Shown here: in pieces, positions 1-6,649 of the stretch | How positions within the stretch are numbered: position 1 is the first letter of the stretch | Layout of the letters: every line of letters begins with the position of its first letter | Origin: a bacterium | GTDB taxonomy: Bacteria; CG2-30-53-67; CG2-30-70-394 | Length of the DNA: 10,644 nucleotides | NCBI GenBank assembly: GCA_024278555.1 | Contig: JAJRSX010000005.1 | Span: 1 to 10,644, forward strand | Direction of reading: 5' to 3' | Program-made: the position numbers and the translations under genes | The notes under the pieces: model-generated | The model's input: only the letters and a program-made list of their open reading frames with translations | The model's database searches: none | What the model was told of the DNA's origin: nothing

Positions 1-92
1 CCCAAACCATGGGCCGCGGATTTTGGGGTCACGGATTTTGGGGTCATGACCCCAAAATCCGTGACCCCAAAATCCGCGGCCCATGGTTTGGG
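1..92. repeat. Perfect 92-bp palindrome (46-bp arms, no spacer)
   Basis: Base i pairs with base 93-i across the whole stretch, with the centre between 46 and 47 (gtca|tgac). Each arm holds two tandem copies of a 15-bp unit, GGATTTTGGGGTCAY, at 18-32 and 33-47, mirrored in the other arm. The outer part (cccaaaccatgggccgc) contains its own CCATGG palindrome. The element may continue beyond the left edge of the window. It ends 3 bp from the hypF stop codon, so a transcript leaving hypF would fold into a 46-bp hairpin; there is no U-tract of a classical terminator. It could be a REP-like or miniature mobile element, or a transcription-blocking cruciform. The structure is certain and the role is unknown. 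Confidence 0.9.
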
Positions 93-95
93 GGC

Positions 96-2366
96 TCAGG
101 CGCCGCCCCGGGCCGCCGCCTCGACCGCCTGGCCGTAGCTGAGGCCGGCGTCGTTGGCGGGGATGCGGGTGGCGAGGAGGAGGTCGAAGCCCGCCGCCGC
201 GAGCGCCGCCGCCGCCTGTTCGGTGAGCAGCCGGTTCTGGAAGCAGCCGCCGGTGAGGCCGACGGTCTCGACGCCGGTGTCGTCGCGCACCACCTTCGCT
301 TGGGCGACGATCGCGGCGGCGAGGGTGGTGTGGAAGGAGGCGGCGCGCTCGGCCACCGAGAGGTGGCCGTCGAGAAGCATGGGTAGGAGCGGGCCCCAGT
401 TGGTGCGCCAAAGGCCATCGTCGGTGCGTGCCAGAGGGAGGGGGATCGCCGCGCCCACGGCACCGCCCGCCGCCGCCTCCAGGAGCATCGGCCCCTGCCC
501 CTCGTAGGTGGCGGTGAGGCAGAGGCCGGTGAGGGCGGCGGCGCCGTCGAAGAGGCTGCCGGCGGCGGTGGTGGTGAAGCGGTTGACCCCGCGCGTCCAG
601 GCGTGGTGCAGGAGCGCGCGGTCGCCGGGGAGGTCGGGCCACGATACCCCCGCCTCCCAGCAGAGGCCGGCCGCCGCGCGCCACGGCTCGCGGCCGGCGC
701 GGTCGCCCCCGGCGATGCGGAAGGGGCGCAGGGTGGCGACCCGTTGCCAGGCGCCGGGGCGCCCGAGGAGGGCCTCGCCGCCCCAGGCGGTGCGGTCCGG
801 GCCGAGGCCGGTGCCGTCCCAGGTGAAGCAGAGGATCGTCCCCGCCACCCCGTGCTCCCCGGCGAGGGCGGAGGCGTGGGCGTGGTGGTGGTAGACCGGG
901 ACCACCGGCAGGCGGCGGCCCCGGGCCCAGCGGGTGGCGGTGTAGCGCGGGTGGGCGTCACACGCGAGCCATTGCGCCTCTACCCCGTAGAGGGCCTGGA
1001 GGTCGTGGGCGACCTGCTCGAAGACCGCCAGGCCGCGCACCGTCTCCAGGTTGCCGATGTGGGGGGAGACCACCGCCCTCCCCTCCCAGGCGAGGCAGAG
1101 GGTGTTCTTCTCCTGGCCACCCACGGCGAGGAGCGGCTCGGCCACCGGGAGGGGCAGCTCCGCCTCGGCCGGGGCGCAGCCGCGGCCGAGGCGGAGGGGG
1201 CGCGGCTCGCCTTCGATGACCCGAAAGAGGGGGTCGTCCGCCGGCCGGAGGATGGGGCGGTTGTGGTGGAGGAAGCGACCGGCCACGTGGCGCAGCCGCC
1301 CCTCGACCTCGGCCGGCTCGGTGAGGACCGGCTCGCCGGCGACGTTGCCGGAGGTCGCCACCACCGGAGAGGAGAGCTCCCCCAAGAGCAGGTGGTGGAG
1401 CGGCGAGTAGGGGAGCATCACCCCCACCTCGGCCAACCCCGGGGCGATCGCCTCCGGGAGGGGCCGGCTGCCGCCGCGGGCCACGAGGCAGATGGGGCGC
1501 ATGGGATCGAGCAGGCAAGCCGCCTCGGCCGCGCTGGGGGCGGCGATCCCGCGCACCCCGTCGAGGCCATCCGCGCCCCGTTGCGGGACCATCACCGCCA
1601 GGGGTTTGTCCGGCCTCGGCTTGCGCTCGCGCAGGCGGGCGATCGCCGCCTCGTTGTAGGCGTCACAAAGCAGGTGGTAGCCGCCGATGCCGCGCACCGC
1701 GACGATCTCGCCGCGGCGGATCGCTGCCGCGGCGCCCGCGAGGGCGGCGGTGGTGTCCTCGATCGTCGGGCCGCTGCCGTCGGTAAAGGCGAGGTGGGGA
1801 CCGCACACGGGGCAGGCGAGGGGCTGGGCGTCGAAGCGGCGATCCAGCGGCTCCTCGTACTCGGCGCGGCACTCGGGGCACAGCGGGAAGCGCGCCATGG
1901 CGGTGTTCGGCCGGTCGTAGGGGAGGCGGGCGATGATCGTGTAGCGCGGCCCGCACTGGGTGCAGTTGATGAACGGGTAGCGGTGGCGGCGGGCGTGGGG
2001 GTCGGCCATCTCCGCCAGGCAGTCGTCGCAGCAGAACTGGTCCGGCCCCACGTGGGCGTCGCGCGCCGCCCCGGCGCGCGACGCCTCGATGCGAAAGCCG
2101 TCGAGCCCCTCGACCGCGGCCTCCTCCACCGCCGCCACCGCGGGCCGCGCCAGGGGCGGCGCCTCGACCACGATCGCGGCGACAAAGCGCGCCACCGCCG
2201 CCCCGTCACCCTCGATGTGCGCCTCCACCCTCCCGGCCTGGTTGCGCACCCAGCCGGCCACCCCGCAGGCGTGGGCGAGGCGGTAGAGGAAGGGCCGAAA
2301 GCCGACCCCCTGGACCCGGCCGGTGACGGCCACCCGAAGGCCGATGGTTGGGTTGCGGTCGTCCAT
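96..2366 (-). CDS. hypF: HypF, carbamoyltransferase of [NiFe]-hydrogenase maturation
   Basis: HypF uses carbamoyl phosphate and ATP to carbamoylate the C-terminal cysteine of HypE, the source of the CN ligands of the [NiFe] site; it acts in the cytoplasm. All four domains are visible in 756 residues, close to the usual ~750. The acylphosphatase domain has RVQGVGFRPF (Arg24) and Asn42. Two zinc modules use C113/C116 with C135/C138 and C163/C166 with C185/C188. A YrdC-like domain spans about 200-385, with PDKPLAVMV. The Kae1-like domain has HHHAH (493-497), FTWDGTGLG, SLFDG and GGCFQNRLL (707-715). I chose ATG 2366 because MDDRNPTIGLRVAVTG matches the family N-terminus. An in-frame TTG at 2426 abuts a GGAGG with no spacing, so it is a poor start, yet ATG 2366 has no clear ribosome site either. 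No other hyp gene is in the window. It follows the selenoprotein gene on the same strand. Confidence 0.96.
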   Translation of the reverse strand: MDDRNPTIGLRVAVTGRVQGVGFRPFLYRLAHACGVAGWVRNQAGRVEAHIEGDGAAVARFVAAIVVEAPPLARPAVAAVEEAAVEGLDGFRIEASRAGAARDAHVGPDQFCCDDCLAEMADPHARRHRYPFINCTQCGPRYTIIARLPYDRPNTAMARFPLCPECRAEYEEPLDRRFDAQPLACPVCGPHLAFTDGSGPTIEDTTAALAGAAAAIRRGEIVAVRGIGGYHLLCDAYNEAAIARLRERKPRPDKPLAVMVPQRGADGLDGVRGIAAPSAAEAACLLDPMRPICLVARGGSRPLPEAIAPGLAEVGVMLPYSPLHHLLLGELSSPVVATSGNVAGEPVLTEPAEVEGRLRHVAGRFLHHNRPILRPADDPLFRVIEGEPRPLRLGRGCAPAEAELPLPVAEPLLAVGGQEKNTLCLAWEGRAVVSPHIGNLETVRGLAVFEQVAHDLQALYGVEAQWLACDAHPRYTATRWARGRRLPVVPVYHHHAHASALAGEHGVAGTILCFTWDGTGLGPDRTAWGGEALLGRPGAWQRVATLRPFRIAGGDRAGREPWRAAAGLCWEAGVSWPDLPGDRALLHHAWTRGVNRFTTTAAGSLFDGAAALTGLCLTATYEGQGPMLLEAAAGGAVGAAIPLPLARTDDGLWRTNWGPLLPMLLDGHLSVAERAASFHTTLAAAIVAQAKVVRDDTGVETVGLTGGCFQNRLLTEQAAAALAAAGFDLLLATRIPANDAGLSYGQAVEAAARGGA

Positions 2367-2452
2367 GGCGGCGTCGACGAGGAGTCTGCCACGCGGCGCA
2401 CCCGCGCACCGCCGGGCGACGGTCAACCTCCGGTGAGCTCCCTACCGCCCGA

Positions 2453-2797
2453 TCATCCGAGCCCGAGGAGCTGCCGGTAGACCGCCTCATCCCACCCGGC
2501 GACGACCCCGGCGGGGGTGACCAGGGTGGGAGCGCGCAGCGTGCCAGAGCGGCCGAGGAAGGGGGTGACGAGCTCCTTGTCGGTGAGGCCGGCACCCGCC
2601 GCGGGCAGCTCCACCACCGTGCGGCCGCGCTTCGCGAAGAGGGCCGTGGCCACACGCAGATAGACGATCGCCTCCTCCGGTGCCACCGGGTGGAGGCGGA
2701 CGTCGTGGTTCTTGTAGGCCACCTGGTTGCGCAAGAGAAACTCCCTTGCCGGTCGGCAGCCGCTTCAAGAGCGGTTGAAGAAGATGATCTCGGACAT
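2453..2797 (-). CDS. Thioredoxin-fold (ArsC/glutaredoxin-like) selenoprotein, UGA read as Sec
   Basis: Seen: from ATG 2797 the frame reads MSEIIFFNRS, then TGA (2765-2767), then SGCRPAREFLLRNQ and on to a stop at 2453, giving 114 residues if TGA is selenocysteine. That places U11-S12-G13-C14 after the first beta strand, where redox thioredoxin-fold proteins have CXXC; the following R-x-A-x-x-F-L resembles the ArsC/Spx group. The likely cis-proline is in LRAPTLV (Ala89-Pro90), and the protein ends WDEAVYRQLLG. There is no other cysteine. GAGGAG at 2807-2812 sits 9 nt before the ATG. A SECIS-like hairpin follows the UGA. The gene lies 39 nt after dcd, so co-transcription is likely. Without recoding only the part from TTG 2734 is callable; that start leaves a fold with no active site, and its apparent ribosome site is one strand of the hairpin. 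Inferred role: thiol-disulfide or selenol redox chemistry, substrate unknown. Alternative: a nonsense-mutated pseudogene, less likely given the hairpin and selC. Confidence 0.88.
2731..2749 (-). promoter_or_regulatory. Bacterial SECIS element
   Basis: In the mRNA, nucleotides 16-34 after the in-frame UGA form GCAAGGGA, loop GUU, UCUCUUGC: eight continuous pairs with one G-U. The loop begins with G and lies 24-26 nt after the UGA. Bacterial SECIS elements, as known from fdhF and SelB binding, need an upper stem, a small apical loop with a G in its first positions, and a loop roughly 16-37 nt from the UGA; all hold here. The element lies inside the coding region, as is normal in bacteria. Confidence 0.8.
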
Positions 2798-2806
2798 CTC
2801 GCTCTG

Positions 2807-2812
2807 CTCCTC
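2807..2812 (-). promoter_or_regulatory. Ribosome binding site of the selenoprotein gene
   Basis: GAGGAG with a 9-nt spacer before ATG 2797. It decides the start over the in-frame ATG at 2830, which lies only 6 nt after the dcd stop and has no good Shine-Dalgarno sequence; using that ATG would add 11 residues (MPGAHHEEQSE). Confidence 0.65.
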
Positions 2813-2836
2813 GTGGTGGGCGCCGGGCATCGAATA

Positions 2837-4369
2837 TCAGATCCGCGGCAGGGTGACCCCCTGTTGTCCCTGGTACTTGCCCTGGCGGTCGGCATAGGAG
2901 ACGGCGCACTCCTCGTCCGCCTCGAAGAAGAGGACCTGGGCGATCCCCTCGTTGGCGTAGATCCGCGCCGGCAGGGGCGTCGTGTTCGAGATCTCGATGG
3001 TCACGAACCCCTCCCAGCCGGGCTCGAAGGGGGTTACGTTCACGATGATGCCGCAGTTGCTCACGAAGACCCCTGCTTCAAGGGCGAAGTTCCCGGCCTC
3101 GGGGACCGTGAGGCAATAGACGTCGTGGTCGCCGGCAAGCTCGCGGATCGCGACTACCTTGTGGTTGGTGTGACCCCGAAACGACTGCACCACCTCGGGG
3201 AAGCGGCGGAAGACCGAGCGATCGCACCCGAGTGACCGAGCGGCGCCGTGAATCGAGCCGGTCTCGTCCAGGGCGCGGCGAATGAGGTCGTCGGTGATCT
3301 CCCGGCGCAGGCGCAGGTTACGAGCCACCTCCGCCTGACTCGCCCGCCGGCTCCCATCGTCACCCGCCCAGGCCTGTCGCATCCGCTCCGCCTGCAAGAC
3401 CCGCTCGAGCGGATCGCGGTAGCGGGCCCGCCAAGCCGGATCCTCCGCCCGCCGCGCGAGCGACTCGCGGATCGCGGCGCCGTGCTCCTCGCCGTCGAAG
3501 CCCGCACCATAGGTCTCGGCGTTGTGCATTCGGATGTGCTCACCGGCATCCATACGCACGAGGTTCCAGGGGCGGTTGTTGCGCCGGTCTCCGTCGAGGT
3601 GGTGGCGATGGGTCCCGGGGGCGTCTTCGTAGAGTCCGTGGCGCAGGTTCCATTCGTCCGCGAGACGATGGGTCGCGAGGAGGTGGCCGTCGAGGGGCTG
3701 GTAGACCTGCTCGTAGCCGCGCGCCACCTGACGGTAGAGGGGCATGAGCGAGCTGCCCGGCCGCAGCTCCGCCGCCGTGACCATGCGTCCATCGCGCCGC
3801 ATGAGTTCGTGGTCCGGGGTGCAGCGGATGACCTCGCCGTTGTCGAGCGCGACCTCCAGGAGGGCGTCGCGACCGATATAACGAGGTGCGTCGAGGTGGG
3901 TCACGATCAGCCCGCCATGCGGCCCGATGCTGTAGCCCCAGAAAAGCTCCCCGCCCTCGGCGCGGCGCGCCATCTCCTCCAGGGTCGGCGACGAACCGTC
4001 CACCAGGGCGACCCGCGTATCGCCCCGAAAACATCGCGCGTAGGTGGATTTCCCCAGGCAGATCGCCAGGACATTCCGCGGCATGCGGAAGTACTCCACC
4101 GTGTGGGCGAGGGCGAAGGAGTTGGGCGGCACGATGCAGACATCGGTCTGCACGTCAACGAAGGAGGCGGGATCGAAGGCCTTGGGGTCGACGACCGACG
4201 AGTTCACGTTGGTGAAGATCTTGAACTCGTCGCCCACCCGGATGTCGTAGCCGTAGGAGGAGACACCGTAGGAGACGACCCCCTTGCGGACCTGCCCCTC
4301 CTCGAACGGTTCGATGAGGCCCCGGGTGCGGGCCATCTCGGTGATCCAGCGGTCGGATTTGATGGACAT
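2837..4369 (-). CDS. dcd: dCTP deaminase with an in-frame intein
   Basis: Dcd converts dCTP to dUTP, the first step to dTMP in most proteobacteria. The precursor is 510 residues. Residues 1-112 and 439-510 join to a 184-residue deaminase, close to the usual ~188, beginning [13 protein letters not shown] and ending [20 protein letters not shown] (106-112) corresponds to the E. coli Ser111-Arg115 loop, and the Glu of TIEISN to catalytic Glu138. Intein residues 113-438 split the protein directly after the conserved Arg112, so activity should depend on splicing. ATG 4369 is chosen over TTG 4390 because MSIKSD is the family N-terminus. The start lies 4 nt after the stop of the upstream membrane-protein gene, which suggests an operon with coupled translation. 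There is no internal stop or frameshift, and both exteins look intact. Confidence 0.96.
   Translation of the reverse strand: MSIKSDRWITEMARTRGLIEPFEEGQVRKGVVSYGVSSYGYDIRVGDEFKIFTNVNSSVVDPKAFDPASFVDVQTDVCIVPPNSFALAHTVEYFRMPRNVLAICLGKSTYARCFRGDTRVALVDGSSPTLEEMARRAEGGELFWGYSIGPHGGLIVTHLDAPRYIGRDALLEVALDNGEVIRCTPDHELMRRDGRMVTAAELRPGSSLMPLYRQVARGYEQVYQPLDGHLLATHRLADEWNLRHGLYEDAPGTHRHHLDGDRRNNRPWNLVRMDAGEHIRMHNAETYGAGFDGEEHGAAIRESLARRAEDPAWRARYRDPLERVLQAERMRQAWAGDDGSRRASQAEVARNLRLRREITDDLIRRALDETGSIHGAARSLGCDRSVFRRFPEVVQSFRGHTNHKVVAIRELAGDHDVYCLTVPEAGNFALEAGVFVSNCGIIVNVTPFEPGWEGFVTIEISNTTPLPARIYANEGIAQVLFFEADEECAVSYADRQGKYQGQQGVTLPRI
3056..4033 (-). other. Intein in Dcd with HNH homing endonuclease, 326 residues
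   Basis: The intein begins with Cys (CFRGDTRV, block A; precursor residue 113) and ends GVFVSN with Cys439 as first C-extein residue. Block B is CTPDHEL with Thr184 and His187. Block F is [15 protein letters not shown] and block G is GVFVSN/C. Cys1, TxxH, terminal Asn and Cys+1 make a class 1 cis-splicing intein likely. Two features are less common: the penultimate residue is Ser rather than His, and the fourth block F position is Cys rather than Asp. Between the splicing halves is an HNH-type nuclease, HHLDGD...[10 protein letters not shown]...EHIRMH (about 254-283). It is followed by a basic stretch and a helix-turn-helix (about 358-391, [12 protein letters not shown]), as in modular homing endonucleases. 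All expected nuclease residues are present, so the endonuclease may still be active. Confidence 0.95.
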
Positions 4370-4373
4370 GGGC

Positions 4374-4847
4374 TCAGGCGTACTCCGCAAGCTCGATGAG
4401 GAAGATGGCGGCGACGGCGAGCACCAGGGTGACGCCGGTGTAGAGGTTCATGCGGCGCAGATGGTACGCGGCCTCGTCGTTTCTCTCCAGATCGCCGCCG
4501 CCGCGCAGGAGCGCCTGCATGGCCAGGTGGTGGCGAAAGTAGAGCATCACGTAGACCAGGAAGAGGAGCGCCACCACCCCCATCTTGGCGGCGAACCACC
4601 GGCCGAAGGGGAGGCGGAAGCGGCCCAGCGGGACGGTGGTCGGCGCGAGGACGAGGCCGGTGACGGTGACGAAGGTGAGCGACGCCCACCAGAGGGCGGC
4701 GCGCACCCGCAGGGCCGCCCACAGGGTCTCCCGGCCGGTGCGGGTGGAGAGGCGACACGGCGGCAACAGCGCCGCCGCCATCGTCCCCAGCCAGAGGGCG
4801 GCCACCGCCACGTGGAGCCCGTGACCCCCTGCCCAGAGCCAAGCCAT
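4374..4847 (-). CDS. Four-helix inner-membrane protein, CopD-like
   Basis: The protein has 157 residues with four predicted membrane segments at about 9-29, 51-72, 84-105 and 135-154. The first carries [15 protein letters not shown], with two histidines and a Trp of the kind seen in CopD/HemJ-like small membrane proteins. RWFAAKMG leads the third segment, and HH follows it at the membrane edge. There is no signal peptide apart from the first helix. ATG 4847 is the natural start; only a G-rich run precedes it, with no clear ribosome site. Its stop lies 4 nt before the dcd ATG, so it is probably the first gene of the cluster with dcd, the selenoprotein gene and hypF. Copper transport or haem-linked redox work is a family-level guess; the function is unknown. 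The gene is real, given its start position, overlap-free packing and membrane pattern. Confidence 0.85.
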   Translation of the reverse strand: MAWLWAGGHGLHVAVAALWLGTMAAALLPPCRLSTRTGRETLWAALRVRAALWWASLTFVTVTGLVLAPTTVPLGRFRLPFGRWFAAKMGVVALLFLVYVMLYFRHHLAMQALLRGGGDLERNDEAAYHLRRMNLYTGVTLVLAVAAIFLIELAEYA

Positions 4848-4882
4848 CGTCGTCCGCCCCCGTCCCCTCCACCCTTGGTTAC

Positions 4883-4913
4883 ACTGCCGCCGTTGCCTAC
4901 CGTCCGCGGCAGT
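4883..4913. repeat. Inverted repeat in the divergent folE spacer
   Basis: ACTGCCGC (4883-4890) and GCGGCAGT (4906-4913) form 8-bp arms around a 15-nt spacer, placed between the membrane-protein ATG (4847) and the folE ATG (4966). It could be a shared operator or a leader hairpin. High GC makes chance arms of this length plausible, so support is weak. I found no convincing promoter pair in this 118-bp spacer. Confidence 0.3.
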
Positions 4914-4955
4914 CTACATGCCGCCGCGGTGCATTCCAGACGGCCCACCGAACCC

Positions 4956-4961
4956 GAGGAG
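4956..4961 (+). promoter_or_regulatory. folE ribosome binding site
   Basis: GAGGAG followed by ATCC and ATG 4966. It decides the start against the upstream in-frame ATG at 4918, which would add 16 residues ([16 protein letters not shown]) that do not look like the family. Confidence 0.7.
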
Positions 4962-4965
4962 ATCC

Positions 4966-5580
4966 ATGCCCCCCGCCGAACACCACGTCGAGATCGCCCA
5001 CGCCTTCACCGAGGCGCGCGCCGCCTCCACCGTCGACATGGCCGCACGGGTGCGCGACCTCCTCACCGCGGTGGGCGAGGACCCGGCGCGCGAGGGGCTG
5101 ATCAAGACCCCGGAGCGGGTGGCGAAGTCGCTCCGATTTCTCACCAAGGGGTACGAGGAGGACCCGGTGGAGGTCCTCAACGAGGCGATCTTCACCGACG
5201 CCTACGACGAGATGGTGATCGTCAAGGATATCGACTTCTTCTCCCTGTGCGAGCACCACATGCTCCCCTTCTTCGGCCGCTGCCACATCGCCTACATCCC
5301 CAACGGCAAGATCGTCGGCCTGTCGAAGCTGGCGCGGATGGTGGAGATCTACTCCCGCCGCCTACAGGTCCAGGAGCGGCTGGTGACCCAGATCGCCCAC
5401 CTCATCGACGACCTCCTGGAGCCCAAGGGGGTGGGGGTGATCATGGACGCCACCCACCTGTGCATGGTGATGCGCGGCGTCGAGAAGCAGAACTCCACCA
5501 CAGTCACCTCCTGCATGCTCGCCGACTTCCGCGACTCAGAGACCACCCGGGCGGAGTTCCTGCGCCTGGCGGGGTATTAG
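4966..5580 (+). CDS. folE: GTP cyclohydrolase I (FolE)
   Basis: FolE converts GTP to 7,8-dihydroneopterin triphosphate, the first step of tetrahydrofolate synthesis, as a cytoplasmic zinc homodecamer. The 204-residue product is of normal length. Zinc ligands are Cys95 and His98 ([12 protein letters not shown]) and Cys166 (THLCMVMRG). The catalytic histidines correspond to His97 and His164. [19 protein letters not shown] and LQVQERLTxQI-like [11 protein letters not shown] are the usual helix signatures, and the C-terminus [15 protein letters not shown] is complete. The gene is transcribed away from the dcd cluster and faces the methyltransferase gene ending at 5786. I see no preQ1 or tetrahydrofolate riboswitch in the short leader. 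Confidence 0.97.
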   Translation: MPPAEHHVEIAHAFTEARAASTVDMAARVRDLLTAVGEDPAREGLIKTPERVAKSLRFLTKGYEEDPVEVLNEAIFTDAYDEMVIVKDIDFFSLCEHHMLPFFGRCHIAYIPNGKIVGLSKLARMVEIYSRRLQVQERLVTQIAHLIDDLLEPKGVGVIMDATHLCMVMRGVEKQNSTTVTSCMLADFRDSETTRAEFLRLAGY

Positions 5581-5785
5581 AGGGCATGGTCTCTTTGGTT
5601 ATTGGTGCGGACCGGGAGACTCATGCATGGCCTGGCCGACATCTCTTCGCCACCTGACGCTCCGGAGCCGAGTGGTCCCCCCCCACGTGGCATGGGCGCG
5701 GAGCAGCTCCCTTTCGGTGCCCTTCCGTGGATTCCGTGGCTATTCCCCTGTCGGGCGGCAGACCAGTCCCGGTCTCCCGATTGCC
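5581..5785. other. Convergent spacer with repeat remnant
   Basis: The spacer between folE and the RlmI-like gene holds no credible reading frame. It contains GCTCCGGAGC (5659-5668), CCACGTGG (5683-5690) and, at 5723-5741, a 19-nt match to the repeat block at 10494-10512. I found no hairpin with a U-tract, so terminators for the two converging genes are not identified. Confidence 0.5.
5723..5741 (+). repeat. Dispersed repeat segment, copy 1
   Basis: TTCCGTGGATTCCGTGGCT is an exact reverse complement of 10494-10512. The preceding bases (cctttcggtgccc) resemble the cccttccgtgtct that precedes it in the other copy, with indels, so the shared unit is about 33 bp. It is composed of repeated CCGTGK words, a type of degenerate intergenic repeat seen in many bacterial genomes. 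Confidence 0.75.
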
Positions 5786-6619
5786 CTACGCCTCCCACGC
5801 CACCCGCGCGTAGCAGCCGCTCGGCAGCGGCCGCGGCCCCTCGACCACCATCTCCCCCGCCTCGATCCGGCCCCCCGGCGGCGTGGCGTCGGCGGCGAGG
5901 TTGGCGAGGACACCGGGGGTGATGCCCGGGGTGTGGGCGGAGAGGAGAATCAACCTGGGCTGCTCCGCCAGGAGCGCCCGGCAGGCGGCGAGCAGCCGGG
6001 TGAGGTCGCGCTCCAGCTTCCACACCTGCCCCTTGGGGCCGCGGCCGAAGGTGGGGGGATCGAGGACGATCGCCTCGTAGCGGTGGCCGCGGCGGCCCTC
6101 CCGCTCGACGAACTTGAGGGCGTCGTCGACGATCCAGCGGATCGACTCCAGCCCCGCCTCGCGGGCGTTCTCCGCCGCCCAGTTAACCACGCCGCGCACC
6201 GCGTCCACGTGGGTCACCTTGGCGCCGGCCTGGGCCGCGGCGAGGGAGGAGCCGCCGGTGTAGGCGAAGAGGTTGAGGAGGCGATCGCCCTGGCGCACGG
6301 TGTCGCGCAACCACTGCCAGTTCGCCGCCTGCTCCGGGAAGAGGCCGAGGTGGCCGAAGGGGTTGGGCCGCATGAGCAGCCTGAGGCCGCCGTGGGTGAC
6401 CCACCACTGCTCGGGCACCGGGCGGGCGAACTCCCACCGCCCTTCCGTTTCGCCGCTACCGACGTGGCGGCCGTGGGCCGCCCCCCACGCCGACGCGTCC
6501 AACGACCGGCGCCACAGGGCGGTCGCCTGCTTGCGCGCCAGGACCACCTCCCCGAACCGCTCCAGCCGCTCGCCGCCGCCCGCGTCGAGGAGGGCGTAGG
6601 TCTCGCTGTCCATGGGCAT
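5786..6619 (-). CDS. Class I SAM-dependent methyltransferase, RlmI/RlmL-like
   Basis: The 277-residue protein resembles the catalytic part of the 23S rRNA methyltransferases RlmI and RlmL/K. The N-terminus ETYALLDAGGGERLERFGEVVLAR matches the lead-in domain of stand-alone members. Motif I is LLNLFAYTGGSSLAAAQAGA (114-133), with the SAM-ribose acid at Asp139 in THVDA. Motif IV is IVLDPPTFGRGP (184-195). The PUA domain of RlmI is absent, so the RNA target cannot be assigned; SAM-dependent methylation of RNA, probably rRNA, is a family-level inference. ATG 6619 has another ATG two codons later and neither has a Shine-Dalgarno sequence. The gene begins 30 nt after the CCA end of the tRNA-Sec gene on the same strand, so its mRNA may be released by tRNA processing. 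Confidence 0.87.
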   Translation of the reverse strand: MPMDSETYALLDAGGGERLERFGEVVLARKQATALWRRSLDASAWGAAHGRHVGSGETEGRWEFARPVPEQWWVTHGGLRLLMRPNPFGHLGLFPEQAANWQWLRDTVRQGDRLLNLFAYTGGSSLAAAQAGAKVTHVDAVRGVVNWAAENAREAGLESIRWIVDDALKFVEREGRRGHRYEAIVLDPPTFGRGPKGQVWKLERDLTRLLAACRALLAEQPRLILLSAHTPGITPGVLANLAADATPPGGRIEAGEMVVEGPRPLPSGCYARVAWEA

Positions 6620-6649
6620 CGACGCTGGCGGGGATAGTGCGGGTCAAGG

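Noticed and set aside
1-92. TTTTGGGG copies read as telomere repeats
   Set aside because: They are ciliate-like by letter only; they occur as two units per arm of a palindrome in a bacterial context.
603-2480. 625-codon plus-strand open frame opposite hypF
   Set aside because: It is a high-GC shadow of hypF with low-complexity Gly/Arg/Ala content and no family motif; hypF on the other strand is unmistakable.
2453-2734. A 93-residue protein from TTG 2734 with a strong AAGGGAG ribosome site
   Set aside because: It lacks the first strand and the redox motif of its fold. The same frame continues upstream through one TGA to a better start, and the purine run is part of the SECIS stem.
2453-2797. 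Pseudogene with a nonsense mutation
   Set aside because: The TGA sits exactly at the first redox position, is followed by a fitting hairpin, and selC is present; the rest of the frame is intact.
3056-4033. Class 3 intein
   Set aside because: Cys at block F position 4 fits, but a Cys at intein position 1 is present, which class 3 lacks.
3248-4399. 383-codon plus-strand open frame opposite dcd
   Set aside because: It is antisense to the intein and exteins, whose motifs fix the minus strand as coding.
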